DNA of 11,823 bases from positions 1-11,823 of the forward strand of contig JAUWFX010000040.1 of the NCBI GenBank assembly GCA_030606765.1. The letters run 5' to 3'. The notes beneath the pieces were generated by a model. The model saw only the letters and a program-made list of their open reading frames with translations, made no database searches and had not been told where the DNA came from. Below are positions 1 through 7,170 of the stretch, piece after piece (position 1 is the first letter of the stretch; each line of letters starts with the position of its first letter). This stretch comes from Dehalococcoidia bacterium (GTDB lineage: Bacteria > Chloroflexota > Dehalococcoidia > GIF9 > AB-539-J10). The position numbers and the translations under genes are program-made.

Positions 1-102
1 TATGCGTATGTACAATGAGATGCCACAGAGGGCTGCCAGAATTATGCCCACTATAACTATTGGGGGAAGTTTTCGTTTTTGCTCTGGACTTTGCTCGCTC
101 AC
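1..102 (-). CDS. N-terminus of a membrane protein, possibly STT3-like oligosaccharyltransferase (partial)
   Basis: The minus strand has an open frame of 34 codons running off the left edge. It begins at a GTG at 102 that directly follows an in-frame TAA, so this is the first possible start. The visible protein has a polar, charged head (SEQSPEQKRK), then a hydrophobic segment of about 20 residues from residue 13 (PPIVIVGIILAALCGISLY), ending in the pattern YIRI. An N-terminal membrane helix followed by Y-[IL]-R is how many STT3/AglB-type oligosaccharyltransferases begin, but this is a resemblance from memory over very few residues. A polytopic protein of another family is equally possible. 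The ribosome binding site is weak (GGGAA). A promoter-like sequence lies upstream at 151-180. The gene is divergent from the rhomboid gene. Confidence 0.5.
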   Translation of the reverse strand, partial: MSEQSPEQKRKLPPIVIVGIILAALCGISLYIRI

Positions 103-150
103 TTAAAATTCCCGCAAGGAAAATATCTTGCCAGCCTGAATATCTTTTCC

Positions 151-180
151 ATTATAAACTTACCGCACCGGATATTACAA
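151..180 (-). promoter_or_regulatory. Candidate sigma-70-type promoter for the leftward membrane protein gene
   Basis: On the minus strand a -35-like TTGTAA (180-175) is followed after 18 bases by a perfect TATAAT (156-151). Transcription would begin near 144, leaving a leader of about 40 bases before the GTG at 102. A second minus-strand TATAAT lies at 189-184 without a clear -35. The call rests on box matches and position only. Confidence 0.45.
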
Positions 181-215
181 CACATTATAACCCGCCAGCT
201 CTTTGAGATAGCCCA

Positions 216-245
216 TTGAACCAAAGGTCAGATTTAATCTATAAT
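216..245 (+). promoter_or_regulatory. Candidate sigma-70-type promoter for the rhomboid-hydrolase pair
   Basis: TTGAAC (216-221) and a perfect TATAAT (240-245) are separated by 18 bases. The expected transcription start falls at about 251-253, on the ATG at 252, which suggests a leaderless message. The TTG of the -35 box is also the first possible start of the rhomboid frame, which makes that longer start unlikely. Confidence 0.5.
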
Positions 246-251
246 TGTGCA

Positions 252-824
252 ATGCGAACTTATCGCGCCGTCAATTTAAGTGTCCTGTGGTTTTTAATAG
301 CTCTAAATGTCGTAATCTTCATAATCACTCTGGTAAGGCCAGAAATAATCTATTTTCTGGGTTTGACACCCGCGCTGCTCCCACAACAACCCTGGACCAT
401 CATAAGCAGCATGTTTGTCCATGGCAGTATTTTTCACATATTATTCAATATGATAGCCTTGTATTTCCTGGGAAGCTTCTTCATCCGGGCAGTGGGGGAG
501 AGAAGTTTCCTGGCGGTATTTTTTCTAGGAGGGCTGGCGGGGAATATTCTCTTCGTCCTTCTCACGAACCCATTTTCAACAGGTATAGGAGCCTCGGGAG
601 CTATTTTTGCACTTGCTGGAGCCCTGGCGGTAATAGTCCCCAGAATGCCAGTCTTTATATTTTTCATCCCCATCCCCATGCCACTTTGGATTGCAGTCAT
701 AATCCTCCTCGTCCTCTCCTTCTTCTTCTCCGGGATAGCCTGGCAAGCTCACCTCGGGGGATTGCTGCTGGGGCTCGTAGCTGGCCTCATTTTTAGGAGA
801 AGAAGGCGGACCTATTATTTTTGA
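252..824 (+). CDS. Rhomboid family intramembrane serine protease
   Basis: This is a polytopic membrane protein of 190 residues from the ATG at 252. Rhomboid proteases cut transmembrane segments of substrate proteins within the bilayer, using a Ser-His dyad. The nucleophile motif GASG is present (Ser115, counted from this ATG) and the catalytic His lies in the AHLGG motif (His167). The upstream HG-x3-H-x3-N element (His57, His62, Asn66) that shapes the active site is also seen. About six hydrophobic segments fit the compact bacterial core, and the tail is arginine-rich (RRRRR), hence probably cytoplasmic. A TTG at 216 would add 12 residues, but it coincides with a -35 box and precedes no conserved sequence, so the ATG is preferred. 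The hydrolase gene starts 11 bases after the stop, so the two are probably co-transcribed. The substrate is unknown. Confidence 0.9.
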   Translation: MRTYRAVNLSVLWFLIALNVVIFIITLVRPEIIYFLGLTPALLPQQPWTIISSMFVHGSIFHILFNMIALYFLGSFFIRAVGERSFLAVFFLGGLAGNILFVLLTNPFSTGIGASGAIFALAGALAVIVPRMPVFIFFIPIPMPLWIAVIILLVLSFFFSGIAWQAHLGGLLLGLVAGLIFRRRRRTYYF

Positions 825-835
825 CCCTTTGAAAG

Positions 836-1591
836 ATGCAAATAAAAGAAATTCGCTTTAAATCCGATGGACTTGAGCTTGTCGGCGAGCTTCATGTTCC
901 GTCAAGGGACAAGGTTCATCCCGCCTTGTGCATCTGCCATGGCATTCCCGCTGTTCCTCCCGACCCCACCGACAGGGGCTATAATATGCTGGCGCAGCGC
1001 TTTTGCCATGCTGGCTTCGCCACCCTAATCTTTAACTTCCGGGGGGCGGGAAGGAGCGAAGGTAACTTAGACATCCTGGGCTGGAGTCGAGATTTGCAAG
1101 CCGCTCTTGATTTCCTGTATGACCTGAAGGAGGTAGATAAGACCCGTTTTTGTTTACTGGGATTTAGCGGAGGAGCAGCGGTTTCCGTTTATACCGCAGC
1201 GCAAGACCTTCGAATATCTTCAGTGGTAACCTGTGCCTGCCCTGCGGATTTTCGCTCTCTGTCTCAAGAAGAAACGCCTCTGGACACTATCCAACGGTTT
1301 CGCCAAATCGGGTCAATCAGGGATGAAGATTTTCCACCCTCAATAGAAGAATGGGAAGAGGGATTTGAGACCGTCTCTCCAATCAACTGGATCGATAGAA
1401 TTTCCCCCCGTCCCCTGCTTTTGGTTCATGGAGATGCCGATGAATTAATACCCCTGGAGCACGCACATAAGCTGTACCAGAAAGCTAAAGAGCCCAAAGA
1501 GTTAAAAATAATACCCGGTGCCAACCACAAAATGCGCCTGGAACAGGTAGCAATGGCTTTTGTTCTGGACTGGCTAAAGGCGAGGTGCTAA
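836..1591 (+). CDS. Alpha/beta hydrolase (serine esterase/peptidase-like)
   Basis: This is a soluble protein of 251 residues with a complete alpha/beta hydrolase fold. The oxyanion-hole region HGIP is at 35-38. The strand and turn FNFRGAGRSEG at 66-76 are typical of the family. The nucleophile elbow GFSGG places the catalytic serine at 111. The acid is most likely Asp202 in HGDADELIP, and the catalytic histidine is His231 in GANHK. The cap between about 135 and 185 is short and acidic. The family includes esterases, lipases and acyl-peptide hydrolases, and the substrate cannot be read from the sequence. No signal peptide is seen, so it probably acts in the cytoplasm. A GAAAG just before the ATG is the only ribosome-binding hint; the 11-base gap behind the rhomboid gene suggests translational coupling. 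It ends 85 bases before the convergent methyltransferase gene, with no clear terminator between them. Confidence 0.88.
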   Translation: MQIKEIRFKSDGLELVGELHVPSRDKVHPALCICHGIPAVPPDPTDRGYNMLAQRFCHAGFATLIFNFRGAGRSEGNLDILGWSRDLQAALDFLYDLKEVDKTRFCLLGFSGGAAVSVYTAAQDLRISSVVTCACPADFRSLSQEETPLDTIQRFRQIGSIRDEDFPPSIEEWEEGFETVSPINWIDRISPRPLLLVHGDADELIPLEHAHKLYQKAKEPKELKIIPGANHKMRLEQVAMAFVLDWLKARC

Positions 1592-1676
1592 ACCGAGAGA
1601 GCATTTTCAGTAAACGAAGAGGGCGGTACGAAGGACATATTGAGAACGAGAATTTTACACGACGCTACGCGGTTAA

Positions 1677-2204
1677 CTATTTCTTTAAGAAAGTATACGT
1701 TCCTTGGCCTTTTTTCAGCAGCCTGAACAATTGGTCTTTTGTTAACTCAGCCACTATTTCTTTTTCCTCCATATGGTGGTCACCAAAAGACAGGATTCCA
1801 TCTGGTTTCAACACTCGATGTAACTCTTTCAGTACTCCATTTGGGTCACTCAAGTGGTGAAAGGCGTCGTATAATAGAACGGCATCCAAGGTATTATCCG
1901 GCAACCCGGTTTGGCAATCGGAAAGAATGGTTTCCACATTCCCCAGTCGCTTTTTTGAGGCGATATCCTGAACCTTCTGAATTGCCAGTGGATGAATATC
2001 CAGAGCATAAACTTTCCCTGATTCTTCTACCAATTTTGCGAGGGGGGCTATGTAACTCCCGGGGCCACAGCCATAATCAAGCACCTGAAATCCCGGCTTT
2101 ATTCCCATCTCTTTCAGGATATTCTTGCGTGGTAAGAAGAAATCGCGAAATTTGTAGCCCACCGACATGAATTGAAAAAGAAAATTGGACATTGGTTTAT
2201 CCAT
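1677..2204 (-). CDS. Class I SAM-dependent methyltransferase (UbiE/Methyltransf_11-like)
   Basis: This is a protein of 175 residues with the Rossmann-type methyltransferase core. Motif I is VLDYGCGPGSY (41-51), which binds S-adenosylmethionine. The acidic residue after strand 2 is Asp69 in ALDIHP. The post-motif regions LPDNTLDAVLLYDAFHHL (101-118) and the RVLKPDGIL strand (130-138) are also present. It is shorter than true UbiE/COQ5 (about 240 residues) and lacks an extended C-terminal substrate region, so the substrate is open: small molecule, lipid or metal species. The ATG at 2204 is supported by an AGAAGG ribosome binding site five bases upstream. It follows cimA by 39 bases on the same strand and is the last gene of the minus-strand series. 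No functional tie to amino acid synthesis is evident. Confidence 0.85.
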   Translation of the reverse strand: MDKPMSNFLFQFMSVGYKFRDFFLPRKNILKEMGIKPGFQVLDYGCGPGSYIAPLAKLVEESGKVYALDIHPLAIQKVQDIASKKRLGNVETILSDCQTGLPDNTLDAVLLYDAFHHLSDPNGVLKELHRVLKPDGILSFGDHHMEEKEIVAELTKDQLFRLLKKGQGTYTFLKK

Positions 2205-2243
2205 GGTAGCCTTCTACCCCTCTTTTAGCCATAGTCAGCCCTT

Positions 2244-3833
2244 TTATGCCTTGCCACCCTGCTTTATAAGCCAGTATTCAATGCTGTCGGCCAGGGCCAG
2301 CCAGCTGGCTTCGATGATGTTAGTGGAGCTGCCTACCGTCCGCCAGTTTTCCTTGCCGTCGCTGAATTCAATGAGCACCCGAACCTGCGATGCAGTGCCT
2401 GCGGTTTCTTCGAGGATGCGCACCTTATAGTCAATAAGTTTTACAGCAGTCAAGTCGGGGTAGAACTGAAGTAAAGCGCTACGCAGAGCCTGGTCGAGGG
2501 CATCGACTGGTCCATCGCCTTCGGCAGCCGTATGCACTATCCTGTCATCCACCTTGACCTTGATAGTAGCTTCTGACAACAGCTCTTCATGGTTTCCTCT
2601 GGTGGGCGGGCGGCGCCGTTTCTCTACCACCACCATGAAGTCAACTAACTCAAAAGGCGGCTGATAGTCGGGCTGAGCCCGGCGGAGCAAAAGTTCGAAG
2701 GATGCCTCGGCAATGTCATATTGAAAACCTTGCTTCTCTAGTGACTTAATTTGCTCCAGTACCTTGTCAACCTCCTTACCTTTCGGGACAGGTAGTCCAC
2801 GCTCCTTAGCTTTAAAGATAATACTTCCCTTCCCAGCCAGTTCGGAAACAACAACGTGCGGGCGGCTGCCTACCAGACTCGGGTTTATATGCTGGTAGCT
2901 ATCTTCCCATTTTATTAAGCCTGATACGTGAATCCCAGCCTTATGGGTGAAGGAATCATCGCCTACATAGGGAAGCCGGTCATAATGAGGCATGTTAGCC
3001 AGTTCTGATATATAGCGAGAGACATCGCCGAGGTTGGTTAGCTGCTCGTCAGTAACGCAATCAATGCCCATCTTAAGTTTCAAAGTTGGTATGATTGAAC
3101 AGAGATTGGCATTGCCACATCGTTCACCATAACCATTCATGGTTCCCTGAACCTGAATAACCCCCGCTTCTACAGCGGCTAGGGAGTTGGCCACAGCAAG
3201 CTCAGCGTCATTATGTGTGTGAATGCCCAAAAGAACAGGGCTTGCCCTTTGAACAGCTTTAATAGCCTTTGTTATCTGTTGTGGCAGGGTGCCGCCATTG
3301 GTATCACAAAGAACCACGCATTCCGCACCGGCCTTGGCTGCCGCTGCCACCACCTGCAAGGCATATTCAGGATTACCCTTATACCCATCGAAGAAATGCT
3401 CGGCATCGAAGAAAACCCTGAACCCTTTTGCTCTGAGGTAACTTATGGAATCTGTAATCATGCTGAGGTTTTCTTCCAGCGTTGTTTCCAGAACCCTGGT
3501 TACCTGCTTATTCCAGGCTTTTCCCACAATGGTGACCACCTTGGTCTTGGCTTGAAGCAAGGCCTGGAGATTAGGGTCTTTTTCCACCCGAGAACCTGAG
3601 CGCCTAGTGCTGCCAAAGGCAACTAGCGTAGAATATGTCAAGTTTAAATTCTGTGCCCTAGTAAAGAATTCGGTATCTTTAGGATTAGAACCGGGCCAAC
3701 CACCCTCGATGAAGTCAATGCCAAGCTCATCCAGCTTCTGGCAAATCTTCAGCTTATCCTCGACAGATAAAGAAATGCCTTCCTGTTGGGCACCATCCCT
3801 CAGCGTTGTATCATAAAGCTGCACTGTCGACAT
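2244..3833 (-). CDS. cimA: (R)-citramalate synthase
   Basis: CimA condenses pyruvate and acetyl-CoA to (R)-citramalate. This opens the threonine-independent route to 2-oxobutanoate and isoleucine. The 529 residues match the usual size. The DRE-TIM barrel is recognisable from YDTTLRDGAQQEG (7-19, with Arg12 and metal ligand Asp13), GGWPGSNP (44-51), the metal-binding HTHND (205-209) and GYGERCGNAN (234-243). THKAGIHVSG (296-305) follows, and a C-terminal LeuA-type regulatory domain carries GDGPVDALDQAL (439-450). GWPGSNP and the start YDTTLRDGAQQEG separate it from LeuA and homocitrate synthase, by family knowledge. It starts 11 bases after the leuB stop, and its AAGGGA ribosome binding site (3846-3841) overlaps that stop codon, so translation is probably coupled. 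LeuB also serves the citramalate pathway, which explains the pairing. Feedback control by isoleucine through the C-terminal domain is likely but not visible. Confidence 0.95.
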   Translation of the reverse strand: MSTVQLYDTTLRDGAQQEGISLSVEDKLKICQKLDELGIDFIEGGWPGSNPKDTEFFTRAQNLNLTYSTLVAFGSTRRSGSRVEKDPNLQALLQAKTKVVTIVGKAWNKQVTRVLETTLEENLSMITDSISYLRAKGFRVFFDAEHFFDGYKGNPEYALQVVAAAAKAGAECVVLCDTNGGTLPQQITKAIKAVQRASPVLLGIHTHNDAELAVANSLAAVEAGVIQVQGTMNGYGERCGNANLCSIIPTLKLKMGIDCVTDEQLTNLGDVSRYISELANMPHYDRLPYVGDDSFTHKAGIHVSGLIKWEDSYQHINPSLVGSRPHVVVSELAGKGSIIFKAKERGLPVPKGKEVDKVLEQIKSLEKQGFQYDIAEASFELLLRRAQPDYQPPFELVDFMVVVEKRRRPPTRGNHEELLSEATIKVKVDDRIVHTAAEGDGPVDALDQALRSALLQFYPDLTAVKLIDYKVRILEETAGTASQVRVLIEFSDGKENWRTVGSSTNIIEASWLALADSIEYWLIKQGGKA

Positions 3834-3844
3834 TGAAAATTCCC

Positions 3845-4933
3845 TTAACCTTTCACTTTTTGAGCAATCAAATCTCCCATCTCCTTTGTTCCCACCCGAA
3901 TCTTGCCTTCTGACATTATATCGTAAGTTCTATAACCTTTCTCCAAGGTATGGAGAACGGCATTTTCTACAGTCTGTGCTTCAGTTTCCAGCGCAAAGGA
4001 ATAGCGAAGCATCATAGCTACGCTCAAGATAGTGGCAATAGGGTTAGCCAGGTTTTGCCCCGCTCGACTGGGAGCGCTGCCATGAATTGGCTCATACATG
4101 CCGAAGGTTTTTCCCCTGGGAATTCCTGCTAAACTAGCCGAAGGGAGCATGCCCATAGAGCCAGCCAGCATTGAAGCCTCGTCGGTGAGAATGTCACCAA
4201 ACATGTTTTCCGTGACCAAGACATCCAGTTCAGCAGGACGTTGAATAAATCTCATAGCACAAGCATCAACCAGCATATGCTGAAGCTCAACATCGGGGTA
4301 ATCGGCGGAAATTTCTATAGCAATCTGCCGCCATAGCCGGGATGACTGCAGAACATTAGCTTTGTCCACCGAAGTTAGCTTCTTACGACGGCTGAGAGCT
4401 AACTCAAAGCCAACCCTTAATATGCGCTCAATTTCCATCTCGGAATAAGCCATGGTATCAACAGCCTGCCTTCCCTCCGGAGTTTGCCACTGTTTCTTGG
4501 GCTGACCAAAGTAAAGTCCGCCTGTGAGTTCTCTAACCCTCACCAGATCAACCCCCTTAACCACCTCCGGCTTGAGATTAGTAGAATTCACCAGCATAGG
4601 GGAAACTTTCACGGGGCGCAAATTAGCAAACAGCCCCAGCCCTTTGCGCAAAGCCAGAAGTCCGTCTTCAGGGTGGATTTTGGCTTGAGGGTCATCCCAT
4701 TTAGAACCGCCGACTGCGCCGAGCAGCACTGCATCACATTGTTTACACATCTTCAAGGTCTCATCACTGAAGGCTGTGCCCAGGGTGTCTATAGCAACGC
4801 CACCTATGAGACCATTTTGAAGGCGGAAGCTATGCCCGAATTTCTCACCCACGGTCTGCAAAACCTTTAGCGCCTGGGTTATTACCTCGGGGCCGACACC
4901 ATCGCCGGGTAAAACCGTTACATCGAATTTCAT
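3845..4933 (-). CDS. leuB: 3-isopropylmalate dehydrogenase
   Basis: LeuB oxidatively decarboxylates 3-isopropylmalate to 2-oxoisocaproate in leucine synthesis, and usually 3-methylmalate in the citramalate route. The 362 residues are typical. Substrate-binding arginines are Arg96 and Arg106 in [13 protein letters not shown] and Arg134 in VRELTGG. Tyr141 and Lys191 (SVDKANV) are the catalytic pair. The metal ligands are Asp223 (VDACAM), Asp247 and Asp251 ([12 protein letters not shown]). The cofactor loop EPIHGSAP (281-288) is followed by Ser289-Arg290, where NAD-dependent LeuB usually has Asp-Ile, so coenzyme preference may be altered. The ATG at 4933 has a GAGAGGT-type ribosome binding site about seven bases upstream. 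The gene lies 68 bases after the sbcC-like gene and 11 bases before cimA. Family identity is secure, but strict isopropylmalate specificity and the cofactor are inferred. Confidence 0.94.
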   Translation of the reverse strand: MKFDVTVLPGDGVGPEVITQALKVLQTVGEKFGHSFRLQNGLIGGVAIDTLGTAFSDETLKMCKQCDAVLLGAVGGSKWDDPQAKIHPEDGLLALRKGLGLFANLRPVKVSPMLVNSTNLKPEVVKGVDLVRVRELTGGLYFGQPKKQWQTPEGRQAVDTMAYSEMEIERILRVGFELALSRRKKLTSVDKANVLQSSRLWRQIAIEISADYPDVELQHMLVDACAMRFIQRPAELDVLVTENMFGDILTDEASMLAGSMGMLPSASLAGIPRGKTFGMYEPIHGSAPSRAGQNLANPIATILSVAMMLRYSFALETEAQTVENAVLHTLEKGYRTYDIMSEGKIRVGTKEMGDLIAQKVKG

Positions 4934-5001
4934 ACTATTTACCTCTCATTCTTTGCTGCCTATCACGAAAACCACGCTTATTATGATGAGTACTAAGTTC
5001 A

Positions 5002-7170
5002 TCACAAAGAACTTCCTTTTTTACCCAACGGTAACGGAATAATATTATCAGCTACCTTATCATATAAATCGCTCAGCGTGAATATGATGATTTGATAATC
5101 TGAGGCCAGTGTTTTGAAAAAGTTTAGCGTGTTAGCCAGACGGACAGAGTCAAAATTAACAAAGGGGTCATCCAATATCAAAGGCGGTTTTTTATCGCCA
5201 AATATCAACTTCACCAAGGCAAGCCGACATGCCAAATAGAACTCATCAATCACACCTCCACTTAGCTCTTCGGGCCTGGCAAGGCCGCCTTTCTCGTCTG
5301 AATATATCCAGAATTCTAAATTACCCTTGTCGTCCTTCGTGATCTCCACTTGCTTATATTTGCCACTTGTGAAGATTTCAAAATACCCTTGGATTTTCTC
5401 CCCTAAAATATTAATGATTGAGGAAAGGGCCTCGTCCCTCGCCTTAGATATGAAGTCTTTGGCTAACTCATAGATTTTCACCCTTTTTTCTTCTTGCTTC
5501 AAATCTTCTTGAGCACTTTCCAAGTCCTCTTTTAGCCCAGTTTGTTTTTCGGCATCAACCCCATTTTCTTTTGCTAGCTCAATAACCGTCTCACAGTATT
5601 TTTTACGGTCTATAAGCTTAGCTTGCGTTTCTTCTAAACTCTGAACTTCCCTTTCTTTCTCGATGCATTCTTTTGGGTTCAGCGCCGTAGCTTCCAAGTC
5701 ATCAGTGAGTCCTGCCTTCTCAACTGCTAAATCCGTTGCTATTTCTTGTTCTTGATTTTGAAAATCTTCCACCGTCTTGCCTCCCAACATCCCCTTTAGC
5801 TGAGCTTCTAAGCTCCTTTTCTCTTCAAGCCAAAATTTAAAATCCATTCCCTTCTTATCGAACTCGCCAACCATGTTACACTTAGCCTCAGCCAGCAATT
5901 CCTTCTCTTCCTGGCCAAGTTTACCGAGAGCTTCCTTCATTTCTTGGATGCGCTCTTCAATGCCCGAAATATTAGTCTTATCTCGAATGAGGGCACGACT
6001 CGCTCTTATGGTTATGACAAGAAGAGCCGCGCCCAGGATTATCAACCCCAAGAGGTAGAAGGGACCAACCAATACTCCAATTATCCCGCCTATCAATATG
6101 ATTATCGAAGTAGCTAAGCCTCTCCCTGAACCAAGAAATCTAATGGGTTTTCTTCTGTCCAGCTTATCTTTCGTCTCAGTTACCTTTTCTTCTCGCCTAG
6201 TTAGGTCCCTCTCGATATTCCCACGTGTATTCTGGATTGCATCCAGTTTCTTTCTAAATTTCGAGACCTGCTGCTCATCTTCAAACCCTTCAATGGACCT
6301 AAGTGCCTTGTTTGTCCCTTCGAGCTTGGTCATTAGTTCATTTACTCCGTCAAGTCGCTTTTTCACCTCACCATATTTCTGTCTTAATTCTTCTATAGAT
6401 TGCCCGATCTTTCTACACTGTTTATCTTTATCCAACAAAGCCTTGACATTCTCATATCGCTCTTTGGCCTCAGCCAGCTGCTTCTTCACATCCACTAGCT
6501 CGATTTTCCGCGCTTCGACTTTGGAGACCTCATCTTTGACCTTATCATATGTCTGTGAAGTATCTTGCAGTTTGTTTTTGAGGCTTGCCAAGATACCGGG
6601 GTTTTTCGCTGGTCTATCCAATCCCTTCTTAATCTCAGAGATTTTGTCATCTAGCCTCTTTATTGCTTGAGAGGCAAGGACGCCTTCCTTCCCCCCGGTT
6701 ACCACTTCCTCCAAACTATCACTTATCTGCTTTTTACCGCTTGATATTGCCTTTACTTCGTCCTGGTAAATACAGGAGGTTAAGGAGAAAAATTCATCAG
6801 AGTCAGTCCCCAAGAGATCTTTCATCTTTCTCAAAACTCTCTTAGACGTATCAAATTTTTCTCCGGTATTGTGCCCGATAAAGCTGACAAGCCCTTTTTC
6901 AAAATCCTTGTATAGTGAATATGTCTTCCCCTTCTCCTCAAATTCCGCAAGGGTTTCACATTGTCTATCCAAACCCCATGAAACGCAATCCTTAACCTCC
7001 TTCTTGACGCTCTTCACATCGTAAAAGAGGGCAGCAACTATTCCTTTGAGCAGAGTGGACTTTCCAATTTCATTTAGCGGCCCTTTGACCACATTTATCC
7101 CGGGACTGAACTGAGGTTTAAAATCATCAAATCTCTTGAAGTTTTTGAGCTCAAGCCTTTTCAACCACAT
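5002..7170 (-). CDS. SbcC/Rad50-like (YhaN-like) ATPase with a transmembrane hairpin
   Basis: This is a 722-residue ABC-type ATPase that should partner the preceding phosphoesterase in DNA-end processing. Its N-terminal lobe has ELKNFKRF and a P-loop, GPLNEIGKST (30-39). The Q-loop is near Gln136 (IYQDE). Coiled-coil stretches span about 170-340 and 400-570. Between them lie two hydrophobic segments (about 352-368 and 371-388) divided by GPF, forming a membrane hairpin where Rad50/SbcC has a CxxC zinc hook; no CxxC occurs anywhere in the protein. The C-terminal lobe has the signature EELSGG (634-639), Walker B LILDDP (664-669), the D-loop VNFD (671-674) and an H-loop position reading IFTLSD with no histidine. 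It is shorter than E. coli SbcC (about 1,050 residues). From memory, Bacillus YhaN is similarly membrane-linked. The ATG overlaps the partner's stop by one base (TAATG), so they are translationally coupled. It is probably tethered to the cytoplasmic membrane. Role in vivo is unknown. Confidence 0.88.
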   Translation of the reverse strand: MWLKRLELKNFKRFDDFKPQFSPGINVVKGPLNEIGKSTLLKGIVAALFYDVKSVKKEVKDCVSWGLDRQCETLAEFEEKGKTYSLYKDFEKGLVSFIGHNTGEKFDTSKRVLRKMKDLLGTDSDEFFSLTSCIYQDEVKAISSGKKQISDSLEEVVTGGKEGVLASQAIKRLDDKISEIKKGLDRPAKNPGILASLKNKLQDTSQTYDKVKDEVSKVEARKIELVDVKKQLAEAKERYENVKALLDKDKQCRKIGQSIEELRQKYGEVKKRLDGVNELMTKLEGTNKALRSIEGFEDEQQVSKFRKKLDAIQNTRGNIERDLTRREEKVTETKDKLDRRKPIRFLGSGRGLATSIIILIGGIIGVLVGPFYLLGLIILGAALLVITIRASRALIRDKTNISGIEERIQEMKEALGKLGQEEKELLAEAKCNMVGEFDKKGMDFKFWLEEKRSLEAQLKGMLGGKTVEDFQNQEQEIATDLAVEKAGLTDDLEATALNPKECIEKEREVQSLEETQAKLIDRKKYCETVIELAKENGVDAEKQTGLKEDLESAQEDLKQEEKRVKIYELAKDFISKARDEALSSIINILGEKIQGYFEIFTSGKYKQVEITKDDKGNLEFWIYSDEKGGLARPEELSGGVIDEFYLACRLALVKLIFGDKKPPLILDDPFVNFDSVRLANTLNFFKTLASDYQIIIFTLSDLYDKVADNIIPLPLGKKGSSL

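Noticed and set aside
245..796. Plus-strand open frame of 183 codons overlapping the rhomboid gene in another frame
   Set aside because: The rhomboid frame has catalytic motifs and membrane helices. The overlapping frame has neither and no family resemblance.
1592..1676. Expected bidirectional terminator between the convergent hydrolase and methyltransferase genes
   Set aside because: No GC-rich stem with a T-run is visible in the 85 bases.
4984..5004. Inverted repeat TGATGA...TCATCA at the end of the ATPase gene
   Set aside because: The stem is only six bases, A/T-rich and without a following T-run, so it is not supported as a terminator.
6098..6670. Long plus-strand open frame antisense to the ATPase gene
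   Set aside because: It is Ser/Phe/Leu-rich, has no ribosome binding site or recognisable motif, and lies entirely opposite a well-supported coding region.
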